Positions 9,543-17,890 are shown, counted from the stretch's first letter. The stretch: DNA of 64,000 nt from CAVQCX01 sp963711095 (GCA_963711095.1 CAVQCX010000030.1:496001-560000); one strand, 5' to 3'. Notes: generated from the sequence alone by a model not told the origin. Numbers and translations: made by a program.

Positions 9543-10436
9543 ATGTCCGCTTCCGATACGCCCCTCCGAGTCGGCCTGGTCCAGCACAGCTGCAGCAGCG
9601 ATGCCGAGCGCAACCGGGCCGCCTCTGCACAGGGCATCCGGCAGGCAGCTGCCGCAGGGGCGCAACTGGTGCTGCTTCAGGAGCTGCATTCCAGCCTGTA
9701 CTTCTGCCAGAGCGAGGACGCGCACCTGTTCAATCTGGCCGAGCCGATCCCGGGCGCGGGCAGCCGGTTCTTCGGCGAGCTGGCAGCCGAGCTCCGCCTG
9801 GTCATCGTCAGCTCCCTGTTCGAGCGACGTGCCCCGGGCCTCTATCACAACACCGCCGTGGTGCTCGAGGCCGACGGCAGCATCGCCGGGCGCTACCGCA
9901 AGATGCATATCCCGGACGATCCCGGCTATTACGAGAAATTCTACTTCACCCCGGGAGACATCGGCTTTCGGCCGGTGGATACCTCGCTGGGCCGGCTGGG
10001 CGTACTGGTCTGCTGGGATCAGTGGTTCCCCGAGGCCGCCCGACTGATGGCTCTGGCCGGTGCCGAGCTGCTGCTCTACCCCACGGCCATCGGCTGGGAC
10101 CCGGCCGACACAGCGCCTGAGCGCGAGCGCCAGCGCGACGCCTGGATCACCGTCCAGCGGGGGCATGCGGTAGCGAACGGCCTGCCGCTGATGGCGGCCA
10201 ACCGCGTCGGGCCGGAGCCGGACCCGACCGGGCGGACCGGCGGGGCCCTGTTCTGGGGCTCATCCTTCATCTGCGGCCCCCAGGGCGAGATCCTGGCCCA
10301 GGCCGGGGATGCCGCCCAGGTGCTGGTCGCCGACATCGAGCGCGGGCGCAGTGAGGCGGTACGGCGCGTCTGGCCGTTCCTGCGCGACCGCCGCATCGAC
10401 GCCTACCAGTCGCTGCTCAGGCGCTACGACGACTGA
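9543..10436 (+). CDS. aguB: N-carbamoylputrescine amidase
   Basis: A nitrilase-superfamily enzyme of 297 residues that converts N-carbamoylputrescine to putrescine. The Glu-Lys-Cys catalytic triad is visible: E in LVLLQELHSS (about residue 47), K in YRKMHIPDDPGYYEKF (about 120) and C in LVCWDQWFPEAARL (about 158). The run from PDDPGYYEKFYFTPGD is typical of AguB rather than other nitrilases. It lies 126 bases after aguA on the same strand, so the pair probably forms the putrescine pathway. Confidence 0.94.
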   Translation: MSASDTPLRVGLVQHSCSSDAERNRAASAQGIRQAAAAGAQLVLLQELHSSLYFCQSEDAHLFNLAEPIPGAGSRFFGELAAELRLVIVSSLFERRAPGLYHNTAVVLEADGSIAGRYRKMHIPDDPGYYEKFYFTPGDIGFRPVDTSLGRLGVLVCWDQWFPEAARLMALAGAELLLYPTAIGWDPADTAPERERQRDAWITVQRGHAVANGLPLMAANRVGPEPDPTGRTGGALFWGSSFICGPQGEILAQAGDAAQVLVADIERGRSEAVRRVWPFLRDRRIDAYQSLLRRYDD

Positions 10437-10524
10437 GTCGCGCGACCCATTGCCCCGAGGATGGCCTGTTGATAAACGAGCCCCAGTTCTTAATACTCGC
10501 CGCAACCCTGAGCAGGAGTTGTCC

Positions 10525-11649
10525 ATGAGCAAGCCCGCAGAAGCGATGCACACCGACGTCCATCTCGCCATGCGCTCGATCATCCAGCGCATTGCCACCG
10601 GACCGGAGCTCAGCAAGGACATCTCCCAGGAGGAGGCCCGCCTGGCCATGAAGGCGATCCTCGACGGCGAGGTCGACGAGGTACAGGCCGCGATCTTTTT
10701 TATCGCCCTGCGCATGAAGCGCGAGACCCCGGAGGAGAACCGCGGGGTGCTCGACGCGATCCGCGCCGCCACCCTCACCATTACCGCCGAGGTCGACGAG
10801 GTGGTGGACATCGCCGACCCCTACGACGGATACAACCGCACCCTGCCCCCGGCGCCCTTCCTGCCGGCCCTGCTCGCCGAGTGCGGGGTGCCCACCGTCA
10901 CCCACGGTCTGGAGGCAGTCGGGCCCAAGTACGGCGTCACCCACCGTCATGTGCTGCGTGCCGTGGGCGTGGACGTGGACCTCTCCCCCGAGCAGGCCGC
11001 CCGGCGGCTGGCCGACCCCGGCCTCCGCTGGGCCTACCTGGACCAGAGCGCCTTCTGCCCCAAGCTACACAACCTGGTGGGACTGCGCACCAAGATCGTC
11101 AAGCGCCCGGTACTGACCACGGTGGAGGTGCTTGCCAAGCCCATCGCCGGGCGCAAGAAGACGCACCTGATCACCGGTTACGTGCACAAGCCCTACCCGC
11201 CGGTCTATGCCATGCTGGCCCGCCACGTGGGCTACGATTCAGCGCTGCTGATCCGCGGCGTCGAGGGCGGCATAACCCCCTCCCTGCGCCAAGCCGGGCG
11301 CTACGTCTATTACCAGGACCGCGCCGAAGAGCAAGGCGTGGATGTGGATCCGACCACCATCGGGATCGACCAGCCGGTGCGCGCCGTGCCCCTGCCCGAT
11401 GACCTGCCCAAGGCCAACCGACCCGGCGACGAGATCGCGGTGGCCGTTGATATCGAGGCCACCGCGCGCGCCGCCGCCCAGACCGGGATGCAGGCGCTAC
11501 GCGGCCGGCGCGGGCCGACCTACGATGCCTTGGTGTACTCCGGAGCGCTGATCCTGCAGCACCTCGGGCGCGTGCCTTCGCTCGCCGCCGGCGCCGATCG
11601 GGTGCGCGCCGTGCTCGACTCGGGCCAGGCGGCCGAGCGCGTCCGCTGA
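10525..11649 (+). CDS. Anthranilate phosphoribosyltransferase-like protein (TrpD2/YbiB type)
   Basis: A 374-residue member of the glycosyltransferase family 3 / nucleoside phosphorylase group. The helical N-terminal domain (ISQEEARLAMKAILDGEVDE) is followed by the alpha/beta domain with THGLEAVGPKYGVTH and the glycine-rich GVEGGITPSL segment. Several catalytic anthranilate-binding features of true TrpD are not obvious, which points to the TrpD2/YbiB branch that binds nucleic acid and is not a tryptophan enzyme. The ATG at 10525 is preceded by AGGAG at a suitable distance. No trp genes are nearby. A gene for a small Rieske protein follows closely. Confidence 0.8.
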   Translation: MSKPAEAMHTDVHLAMRSIIQRIATGPELSKDISQEEARLAMKAILDGEVDEVQAAIFFIALRMKRETPEENRGVLDAIRAATLTITAEVDEVVDIADPYDGYNRTLPPAPFLPALLAECGVPTVTHGLEAVGPKYGVTHRHVLRAVGVDVDLSPEQAARRLADPGLRWAYLDQSAFCPKLHNLVGLRTKIVKRPVLTTVEVLAKPIAGRKKTHLITGYVHKPYPPVYAMLARHVGYDSALLIRGVEGGITPSLRQAGRYVYYQDRAEEQGVDVDPTTIGIDQPVRAVPLPDDLPKANRPGDEIAVAVDIEATARAAAQTGMQALRGRRGPTYDALVYSGALILQHLGRVPSLAAGADRVRAVLDSGQAAERVR

Positions 11650-11658
11650 GGATTGGCT

Positions 11659-11976
11659 ATGACCGAGAACGGTTTCGTCCCCGTGGCCGAGCTCGGCGAG
11701 CTCGCTCCCGGGCAGATGAAGACACTCCAGCTTGGCGGGCGCCGTATCCTGCTGGCCAACGCCGAGGGCAGCTACTACGCCGTCGACGAGATGTGCAGCC
11801 ATGAGGACTATTCCCTGGCGCTCGGCTGCATCAAGGGCCGACGGATCAAATGCTCCCTGCACGGCAGCTATTTCGATCTGGCGAGCGGCGAGCCCACCGA
11901 CGAGCCGGCCTGCGAGCCCATCCGCACCTACCCGGTCAAGCTGGCCCACGGCAAGATCTGGGTCGACCCCAGCTGA
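11659..11976 (+). CDS. Small Rieske [2Fe-2S] protein
   Basis: This 105-residue protein is a stand-alone Rieske ferredoxin of the NirD / dioxygenase-ferredoxin type. The two cluster motifs are CSHEDYSLALG (C-x-H, near residue 45) and CSLHGSYFDL (C-x-x-H, near 64). It would carry one electron in the cytoplasm. The ATG at 11659 follows GAGGA closely. A TTG six bases upstream in frame is less likely. It sits 9 bases after the TrpD2-like gene, so the two are probably cotranscribed. The redox partner is not visible. Confidence 0.88.
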   Translation: MTENGFVPVAELGELAPGQMKTLQLGGRRILLANAEGSYYAVDEMCSHEDYSLALGCIKGRRIKCSLHGSYFDLASGEPTDEPACEPIRTYPVKLAHGKIWVDPS

Positions 11977-12041
11977 GCCACGCCGCGGCGGCGTCCAGGC
12001 CACCTGCCTGAACATGACACGGCTGCCGCATACGCCAGCGG

Positions 12042-12055
12042 TGACAGATCTGTCA
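12042..12055. promoter_or_regulatory. Perfect palindrome, candidate activator (UAS) site
   Basis: TGACAGATCTGTCA is a perfect 14-base inverted repeat and is followed at once by another TGACAG. It lies about 145 bases upstream of the sigma-54 promoter, the usual distance for an enhancer site of a sigma-54 activator. The activator encoded at 12496-13893 is the obvious candidate to bind it, but that is inferred from position only. Confidence 0.5.
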
Positions 12056-12184
12056 TGACAGACCGGCGGCCGGATGGCGGCCCAGTCGAGGCTCCGGCGG
12101 CAAATCCGTAAACATCCCGCCCCGGTGGCCCCTGACCGGGCGCCGAACAGGTCATTTCGCCGTCGCTTTGGCCCCCTGCGACAC

Positions 12185-12201
12185 TTGGCATGGCTTTCGC
12201 A
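12185..12201 (+). promoter_or_regulatory. Sigma-54 (RpoN) promoter, -24/-12
   Basis: TTGGCATGGCTTTCGCA matches the RpoN consensus YTGGCAYGRNNNTTGCW at 16 of 17 positions. The invariant GG (12187-12188) and GC (12199-12200) are exactly ten bases apart. It points rightwards into a stretch with no convincing protein gene that ends at a strong intrinsic terminator. Confidence 0.65.
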
Positions 12202-12211
12202 CTACAAACCC

Positions 12212-12482
12212 CGGACGACCCCCAGGCCTACATCCAGCATGGCTGCGCGGCATGGTCGATCAAGGAAGTGTGCCTGCCCCTCGGCGCACCGATAGCTCCC
12301 ATCGGGGGCGGCATGCGGTGGATTGGCGACGCCGCCGCAGCTCGCTGAGCGGACCCCGTGCGCCCCGGCCGACAGGACAAGACCCCACAGGATTGGGAGG
12401 CACGCGGTCTGCGGACCCTGCGGCCTCGGCATGATCGCATCCTCGTGCGACGTTTGGGCGACCTTGGGTCGCCCTTTTTTTT
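12212..12482 (+). ncRNA. Candidate sigma-54-dependent small RNA, about 270 nt
   Basis: A transcript starting about 12 bases after the -12 GC and ending at the T run of the terminator would be about 270 nt. Reading frames inside are short, start without ribosome binding sites and look unlike known proteins, so a regulatory RNA is the simpler reading. The layout of an enhancer palindrome, RpoN promoter, RNA, terminator and nearby activator gene resembles the CbrB-CrcZ arrangement of pseudomonads, though I see no sequence likeness to CrcZ. A small protein is not excluded. Confidence 0.4.
12456..12482 (+). terminator. Intrinsic terminator
   Basis: GGGCGACC (12456-12463), loop TTG, and GGTCGCCC (12467-12474) form a perfect 8-bp stem followed directly by eight T residues. 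It ends the rightward transcript from the sigma-54 promoter and lies just past the 3' end of the convergent activator gene. Confidence 0.92.
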
Positions 12483-12495
12483 GCTCCGTCCGGAT

Positions 12496-13893
12496 TCAGC
12501 CGGCGCTATCCCGGGCCCCGGCGTTGAGCCGCCGTAGCCCTCGCAGGTGCCGGTACAGGGTTCTCTCGGAGATGCCGAGCATGGCCGCGGCCCGGGCCCG
12601 GTGGCCCTGGGTGCTCCTCAGGGCGTCCAGTACCTCGCGCTCATCGGGTGCCGCGCCCTTGCGCGAGATCAGGCGCTCGGGCGCGAGCACGGCCGCGCGT
12701 GCGGCCCAAGGTGGTGCGGCGCCAGGCCGGGCGTTGCCCAGCTCGTAGCGGCTCCCCGATTCGGGGTGGTCGCTCAGCACCAGATACTGGGCCGTCAGCA
12801 TCTCGCCGTCGGCCAGGATCACCGCCCGCTCCAGGACATTGCGTAGCTCGCGCACATTGCCAGGGTAGTCGTGCTCGAGCAGGGCCTCAATGATGTTCGG
12901 GGCCAGGGGCAGGTGCATCTCGCCATGCGCCATGCGCCCCAGCAGATGCTCGGCGAGCGTCGGGATATCGTCCTTTCGATCGCGCAGCGGCGGGATCAGG
13001 ATGGGAAATGCCGAGAGCCGGTAGTAAAGGTCCTCGCGCAGCCGATTGTCCTTCACCATCGCCTGGGGGTCCCGGTTGGTCGCCGCCACCACGCGCACGT
13101 CAACCTTGCGGTAGGCGGTCCCGCCAATGCGGCGGATGGTGCCCGTCTCCAGCACGCGCAACAGCTTGGTCTGCAGCTCCAAGGGCAGCTCGCAGACCTC
13201 GTCGATGAACAGGGTGCCCCCGTTGGCCGCCTCGAACAGGCCGTCCTTGGTCGTCCCGGCGCCCGTGAAAGACCCTCGCTCATGGCCGAACAGCTCGCTC
13301 TCGATCAGGTTCTCCCCGAGCGTGCCGCAATCCACGACCACGAAGGGACCGTCGGCACGGGTGGAGTAGCGGTGCAGGTACTGGGCAGCGCACTCCTTGC
13401 CGACCCCGCTCTCGCCCAGCAGCAACACGGTAGTCTGGGTCGGCGCCACCCGCTGCAGCAGACTCACTACCCGCAGCATGTTGCGCGAGCGCCCGATCAG
13501 CAGCGATTCCTCGGTCACGCTGCGCACCGGGCACAGCGACTCGCCGATGAACTCGATCCTGCCCCGGGCATCGAGCAGTGGCGTGGCTGTGATCTGCACG
13601 CGCTCCTCGTGTCCGGCCTGGTCGTAGTGCAGATGCATGACCTGCACCGCCTGCCCGGTCCTCAGCACCTCCTCCACCGGGCAATGCTCGCCGTGGGCGC
13701 TGCAAGGCTCCGAGGAGCGGTGCGAGACCTCATGACAAAGCCGGCCGACGATGTCCTGCTCGCTGAAGCCGTAGTGCTCGCCGTAGCGATTGTTGGCGAC
13801 CAGAATCCTGTAGTCGCGGTCGATGACAACGAAGGGCTCCGGGAAGCTGTTGATGACCTGCTGGCAGGACGGCTCGGACGGTTTGCGGCTCAC
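12496..13893 (-). CDS. PAS-domain sigma-54-dependent transcriptional activator
   Basis: A 465-residue enhancer-binding protein. The N-terminal PAS domain (about 10-125) carries a cysteine-rich stretch, LCHEVSHRSSEPCSAHGEHC, suggesting redox or metal sensing. The central AAA+ domain has Walker A GESGVGKE, the sigma-54 contact loop in the variant form ERGSFTGA, Walker B GGTLFIDEV and the arginine-finger region LREDLYYRLSAFPI. The C-terminus is a Fis-type HTH (HRARAAAMLGISERTLYRHL). I place the start at the GTG at 13893 because GAGGAG lies six bases upstream; a longer form to 13971 is possible. Its target is probably the RpoN promoter at 12185. Confidence 0.9.
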   Translation of the reverse strand: MSRKPSEPSCQQVINSFPEPFVVIDRDYRILVANNRYGEHYGFSEQDIVGRLCHEVSHRSSEPCSAHGEHCPVEEVLRTGQAVQVMHLHYDQAGHEERVQITATPLLDARGRIEFIGESLCPVRSVTEESLLIGRSRNMLRVVSLLQRVAPTQTTVLLLGESGVGKECAAQYLHRYSTRADGPFVVVDCGTLGENLIESELFGHERGSFTGAGTTKDGLFEAANGGTLFIDEVCELPLELQTKLLRVLETGTIRRIGGTAYRKVDVRVVAATNRDPQAMVKDNRLREDLYYRLSAFPILIPPLRDRKDDIPTLAEHLLGRMAHGEMHLPLAPNIIEALLEHDYPGNVRELRNVLERAVILADGEMLTAQYLVLSDHPESGSRYELGNARPGAAPPWAARAAVLAPERLISRKGAAPDEREVLDALRSTQGHRARAAAMLGISERTLYRHLRGLRRLNAGARDSAG

Positions 13894-13983
13894 GATAAGC
13901 TCCTCGGGCGGGCCCTGTTGTTCTTGTTTGAGTGTCACTCTGACTTTCTGCCAGCCCGCCCCCTCTGTCAAGCAGGGTAGATT

Positions 13984-13997
13984 ATTAAGTACTTAAT
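13984..13997. promoter_or_regulatory. AT-rich perfect palindrome in divergent promoter region
   Basis: ATTAAGTACTTAAT is a perfect 14-base inverted repeat in otherwise GC-rich DNA. It lies between the divergent activator gene (start 13893) and the DsrE-like gene (start 14088). It could be an operator for either gene. No binding protein can be named. Confidence 0.35.
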
Positions 13998-14087
13998 TAC
14001 TCGATGAAAACTTGTGTATCCCGGCCAGTCCAGCCACTATGCTTGGCGTGCCGGGGCCCCCGGTCGCACCGCCCTGCGAGGTTTCCC

Positions 14088-14591
14088 ATGATCCGCATGC
14101 TGCTGCTTGCGCTGGCGCTCACACTCTCCGCCTCCGCCCATGCCCGAGCCACCTTCGTGCAGACCCCCTATGAGGCCCAGAAGGCAGTCTTCGACTTCTA
14201 TTTCGACGAGCCGGCAAAGATCGACACCGCCCTGTACTGGCTGCGCTCGCTCATCAATCCCCTGATGGCAGCGCCTTATGATCTGCCCCCCGAGGCCCTG
14301 AGCATCGTCGTGGTGATCCATGGCACCGAGATCGTCACCCTCGCCACGCGTAACTACCAGAAATACAAGGACACCGTGGAGCGCATGCGCTATTACGCCG
14401 AGATGGGGGTGTCGTTCAAGGTCTGCGCGCTGGCCGCCCACGACTATGGCTACACCCTGGACGACTTCCCGGACTTCGTGCAGGTGGTACCCTCGGCCCT
14501 GACGGAGCTGGCCCACTGGCAATCCAAGGGCTACGCGCTCATCACTCCCCAGGTGCTGGAGAAGAAGTACAGCGTCGAGGAGATCCGATAG
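14088..14591 (+). CDS. Exported DsrE-like protein
   Basis: A 167-residue protein with a clear signal peptide (MIRMLLLALALTLSASAHARA). The mature part has the DsrE/YchN-like pattern: ALSIVVVIHGTEIVTLA, then VERMRYYAEMGVSFKVCALAAHDYGY with a single conserved cysteine near residue 126, and VVPSALTELAHWQSKGYALI. Secreted DsrE-like proteins are common in sulfur-oxidising gammaproteobacteria, where the cysteine is thought to handle sulfur, but no specific reaction can be assigned. It is divergent from the sigma-54 activator gene. Confidence 0.75.
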   Translation: MIRMLLLALALTLSASAHARATFVQTPYEAQKAVFDFYFDEPAKIDTALYWLRSLINPLMAAPYDLPPEALSIVVVIHGTEIVTLATRNYQKYKDTVERMRYYAEMGVSFKVCALAAHDYGYTLDDFPDFVQVVPSALTELAHWQSKGYALITPQVLEKKYSVEEIR

Positions 14592-14595
14592 CCCG

Positions 14596-14775
14596 AGCCC
14601 GCATTTCTCACCAACCTCCTGCTGCGGCGCCCGACCTGCGCGCGTCTACGGCGTTGCGCGCGGCCCGCGTGCTCGACGTACTGTCAAGTACGCCTGCGCG
14701 CCCGGTCGGTCGCGCGCCTTGTATCCACACGCATCTCGGACGCCTCGCGACGAGCCCTGGTGAGAAACGCGGGCT
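14596..14775. repeat. 180-bp inverted-repeat element (MITE-like)
   Basis: The stretch starts with AGCCCGCATTTCTCACCA (14596-14613) and ends with the reverse complement of AGCCCGCGTTTCTCACCA (14758-14775). These are 18-bp terminal inverted repeats with one mismatch. The interior is GC-rich, holds the small palindrome-like CGTACTGTCAAGTACG, and encodes nothing recognisable. No clear target duplication is visible. It separates the DsrE-like gene from ccmA and may add transcript structure there. Confidence 0.6.
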
Positions 14776-14844
14776 AGCACCCGCTCCCCGGCGGGTTTTC
14801 CGCTACAATCGCGCACTTCTCCCGCCAGGCGCGGCTGCTGCCTC

Positions 14845-15468
14845 ATGCTTTCCGTCGAAAACTTGTCCTGCGTGCGCGGTGACCGCTGTCTGTTCAAGGA
14901 GCTGAATTTCTCCCTGGAGAGCGGCGAGCTGCTCTACGTGCACGGTCACAACGGCAGCGGCAAGACCACCCTGCTACGCATGCTGTGCGGGCTAATGCTG
15001 CCGGAAGAGGGAGAAGTGCGCTGGAACGGGGCAAATGTCCGCGGTCTGCGCGAGGAGTACACCAAGGACGTCCTCTATCTCGGCCACAAGAACGGCATCA
15101 AGGGCGACCTCACCGGACTGGAGAACCTGAGGATCTCCTCCATCTTGGACGGCTTCGAGCTGGCCGAGTCGGACGCCTGGAAAGCACTGGAGGACATAGG
15201 GCTGGACGGCCATGAGGACCTGCCGACCAAGGTGCTGTCCCAAGGGCAGAAGCGGCGGGTCGCTCTGGCCAGGCTGCTGGTCAACCAGGCCAAGCTCTGG
15301 GTCATGGACGAGCCCTTCACCGCCCTGGACAAGGGCGCAGTAGCGCTGCTGCAGTCGGTAATCGGCGCACACCTGGACAAAGGCGGGCTGGTGGTGCTGA
15401 CCACCCATCAGGAGGTGCCCTTGACATCCGGCCGCGCTCGCCGGCTCAAGCTGGGCTGGAGGGATTGA
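14845..15468 (+). CDS. ccmA: Haem exporter ATPase CcmA
   Basis: ATPase of the CcmABCD system that releases haem-loaded CcmE during System I cytochrome c maturation. The 207 residues include Walker A GHNGSGKTTLLRML (about 35-48), the signature LSQGQKRRVALARLLV (about 132-147) and Walker B LWVMDEPFTALDKG. It is the first gene of ccmABCDE. Its stop is five bases before the ccmB start. Confidence 0.95.
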   Translation: MLSVENLSCVRGDRCLFKELNFSLESGELLYVHGHNGSGKTTLLRMLCGLMLPEEGEVRWNGANVRGLREEYTKDVLYLGHKNGIKGDLTGLENLRISSILDGFELAESDAWKALEDIGLDGHEDLPTKVLSQGQKRRVALARLLVNQAKLWVMDEPFTALDKGAVALLQSVIGAHLDKGGLVVLTTHQEVPLTSGRARRLKLGWRD

Positions 15469-15472
15469 GCCC

Positions 15473-16141
15473 ATGCTGAAGGTGTTTCTCTGGGTCGTGA
15501 GACGCGACCTGATCCTGAGCATGCGTCGGCGCTCCGACGTCGCCACCGCGCTCTTCTTCTTCGTGATCGTGGTCAGCCTCTTTCCGCTCGCCATCGGGCC
15601 GGAGCTCGACACGTTGAGGAAGATCGCTCCGGGTGTGGTCTGGGTGGCGGCCCTGCTGGCCTCAATGCTGTCGCTGGAGCGACTGTTCGCCGCCGACCAC
15701 GCCGACGGCACCCTGGAGCAGATGCTGCTAACGCCCCAGCCGGTTGCGTTGCTGGTCCTGGCAAAGGTCATCGCCCATTGGCTGGTCACGGGTCTGCCGC
15801 TGGCGCTCATGGCGCCCCTGCTGGGTCTGCAGTACGACCTGTCCTGGCAGGCACTCGGCGTGCTCATCGCCTCCCTGCTGGTAGGCACCCCGGCGCTCAG
15901 CCTGATCGGGGCCATTGGCGCCGCCCTGACCCTGGGAGTCCGCGGCGGGGGAGCGCTGGTGTCGCTGTTGGTATTGCCCCTGTACGTCCCGGTGCTAATC
16001 TTCGGGGCGGGCGCGGTGGAGGCCAACATTTCCGGGCTGGGCGAGCAGAGCCACATGTCGATGCTCGGGGCCATCCTGGTGCTTGCCCTGGTGCTGGCCC
16101 CGCTCGCTACCGCGGCGGCCCTGCGGGTGTCGGCCGAGTGA
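15473..16141 (+). CDS. ccmB: Haem exporter permease CcmB
   Basis: A 222-residue integral membrane protein with six hydrophobic segments. MRRRSDVATALFFFVIVVSL near the N-terminus, PGVVWVAALLASMLSLERLF (about 45-64) and DGTLEQMLL are hallmarks of CcmB. It works with CcmA and CcmC in delivering haem to CcmE in the inner membrane. It sits inside the ccm operon. Confidence 0.95.
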   Translation: MLKVFLWVVRRDLILSMRRRSDVATALFFFVIVVSLFPLAIGPELDTLRKIAPGVVWVAALLASMLSLERLFAADHADGTLEQMLLTPQPVALLVLAKVIAHWLVTGLPLALMAPLLGLQYDLSWQALGVLIASLLVGTPALSLIGAIGAALTLGVRGGGALVSLLVLPLYVPVLIFGAGAVEANISGLGEQSHMSMLGAILVLALVLAPLATAAALRVSAE

Positions 16142-16278
16142 CCGGCTTCGAGACGTTTCCGGAGCCGACAGGCTTCTGATGGAGAGAAGCGATCAGTGGT
16201 TCAGGGAACCGCCTTTGCGGAAGGGAGTCTTCTTAGGGTACCCTTCCGCGGATCGTCAACGCTGAGCAACTCGACTGC

Positions 16279-17028
16279 ATGAGCTCCCGCAGCATTAGCT
16301 GGTTCAAGTTCTCGTCGCCTGCTACCTTCTATCCCCTGGCCGGGCGCCTGGTGCCCTGGTTTACGGGGCTGGCTGTGGTCCTGATCGCCGTCGGGCTTTA
16401 CATGAGCTTCGGCGTGGCCCCCACCGATTACAAGCAGGGCGAGGGCTACCGGATCATCTTCGTCCACGTGCCGGCGGCCTGGATGTCCATGTTCATCTAC
16501 GTGGTCATGGCTGGCTGGGCAGCGGTCGGATTGATATTCAACACCCGGATGTCCAGCATGATGGCCCAGGCCCTGGCCCCTACCGGCGCCATGTTCACCT
16601 TTCTCGCCCTCTGGACCGGCTCCTTCTGGGGCAAGCCCATGTGGGGCACTTGGTGGGTGTGGGACGCGCGCCTGACCTCCGAGCTGATCCTGCTGTTCCT
16701 CTATATCGGATTCATGGCCCTGCAGGCCTCGATCGAAGACCCCCGACGGGCGGACCGGGCCGGCGCCATTCTGGCGCTGGTGGGGGTGGTGAACATCCCC
16801 ATCATCTATTTCTCCGTGAAGTGGTGGAACACCCTGCACCAGGGCGCGAGCATCCGTATCGGCCAGGAATCCACCATGGCCGTGACCATGCTGTGGACCA
16901 TGCTGATCATGGCCCTGGGCTTCTGGATGTATTCCATCGCGGTGGTCCTGTCCCGGGTGCGCTGCATCATCCTGGAGCGCGAGCGCAACGCCACTTGGGT
17001 GGCCGAGCTGATCAAGGAGGAGCGATGA
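16279..17028 (+). CDS. ccmC: Haem transfer protein CcmC
   Basis: A 249-residue haem-handling protein that attaches haem to CcmE at the outer face of the inner membrane. The WWD domain reads WGTWWVWDARLTSELIL near residue 120. The flanking histidines are in VHVPAAWMSMF (near 58) and WWNTLHQGASI (near 185). Six membrane segments fit the family. The start at 16279 is the first ATG of the conserved region. Its end overlaps ccmD. Confidence 0.95.
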   Translation: MSSRSISWFKFSSPATFYPLAGRLVPWFTGLAVVLIAVGLYMSFGVAPTDYKQGEGYRIIFVHVPAAWMSMFIYVVMAGWAAVGLIFNTRMSSMMAQALAPTGAMFTFLALWTGSFWGKPMWGTWWVWDARLTSELILLFLYIGFMALQASIEDPRRADRAGAILALVGVVNIPIIYFSVKWWNTLHQGASIRIGQESTMAVTMLWTMLIMALGFWMYSIAVVLSRVRCIILERERNATWVAELIKEER

Positions 17029-17201
17029 AAGGGCTGTCTGAATTCTTCTACATGGGCGGCTACGCCCTCTACGTCTGGGGCTCCTTCGGTGTGACCGCGC
17101 TGCTGATGGCCGTTGAGCCCATCCTGGTGAGAAGCCGCCGGCGGGCCGTGTATCAGCGCCTGGCCCGCATGGCGCGTGCGGAGGCATCGAGCAAGCGATG
17201 A
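17025..17201 (+). CDS. ccmD: Haem exporter protein CcmD
   Basis: A 58-residue protein with one membrane helix (FYMGGYALYVWGSFGVTALL) followed by a basic tail (RSRRRAVYQRLARM). This is the typical form of CcmD, the small subunit that stabilises CcmABC with CcmE. It starts at ATG 17025, overlapping the end of ccmC (ATGA), and itself overlaps the ccmE start by four bases, so translation is coupled along the operon. Confidence 0.92.
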   Translation: MKGLSEFFYMGGYALYVWGSFGVTALLMAVEPILVRSRRRAVYQRLARMARAEASSKR

Positions 17202-17641
17202 AGCCTAGACACAAACGATTCGCAGTGATCCTGGCCGGGTTGGTCGGCCTGGGTCTGGTAGCTGCCCTGGTGCTCAACGCCATGAAGGGCAGCATCTCCT
17301 ACTTCTTCTCCCCCACCGAGGTGGCGGAGGGCAAGGCACCGCCGAACCACGTGTTCCGCCTCGGCGGACTGGTCGAGAAGGGCAGCCTGAAGCGCGAGGG
17401 GGATGGCCTGACAGTGCACTTCACCGTCACCGACACAGCCAAGAGCATCCAGGTGGCCTACACCGGCATACTTCCAGATCTGTTCCGGGAGGGCCAGGGC
17501 ATGATCGCCCAGGGCAAGATGGGGCCCGGCGGAGAGTTCGTGGCCGATGAGGTGCTGGCCAAGCATGATGAGAACTACATGCCGCCCGAGGTGGCCAAGG
17601 CCCTGGAAACGGCTCACCAGAAGAACGCGGCGAAGCTGTAA
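17198..17641 (+). CDS. ccmE: Cytochrome c-type biogenesis haem chaperone CcmE
   Basis: A 147-residue periplasmic haem chaperone anchored by one N-terminal helix (FAVILAGLVGLGLVAALVL). The OB-fold core includes FRLGGLVEKGSLKREGDGL and YTGILPDLFREGQGMIAQG. The haem-binding histidine lies in AKHDENYMPPEV near residue 130, matching the HxxxY motif. ccmF, ccmG and ccmH do not follow and must lie elsewhere. Confidence 0.95.
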   Translation: MKPRHKRFAVILAGLVGLGLVAALVLNAMKGSISYFFSPTEVAEGKAPPNHVFRLGGLVEKGSLKREGDGLTVHFTVTDTAKSIQVAYTGILPDLFREGQGMIAQGKMGPGGEFVADEVLAKHDENYMPPEVAKALETAHQKNAAKL

Positions 17642-17890
17642 CCGACGCGCCGGGTAAGTCAGGTTGCGAAGCGACTTGACATAGCAGGGGGCTGTGTCCA
17701 CCGATGGCAGGCAGGCAGACAACGCCAGCCTGATCTACAGGACTGAGCCGCCGTGCGTCGCCGGACGCCCTGCGCGGCGTCCCCTCCGGCCTGCCCGCCT
17801 GAGCCCCTGGGGGCCCTCGAGCCCCGGGACCCGGTTGGCGGGCGAGTACCTTCGGATTCGCTACACTCTCCCGAGCACGCGGCCCGCGCC

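Noticed and set aside
12190..12348. A 52-codon frame (MAFALQTPDDPQAYIQHG and on) starting within the sigma-54 promoter.
   Set aside because: Its ATG overlaps the -24/-12 element and lies before the expected transcript start, and no ribosome binding site is seen. The amino acid pattern is not impossible, so it would be revived if conserved in relatives.
14596..14775. CRISPR array or tRNA in the repeat-rich stretch before ccmA.
   Set aside because: There is a single pair of inverted ends and no regularly spaced direct repeats, and no cloverleaf can be drawn.
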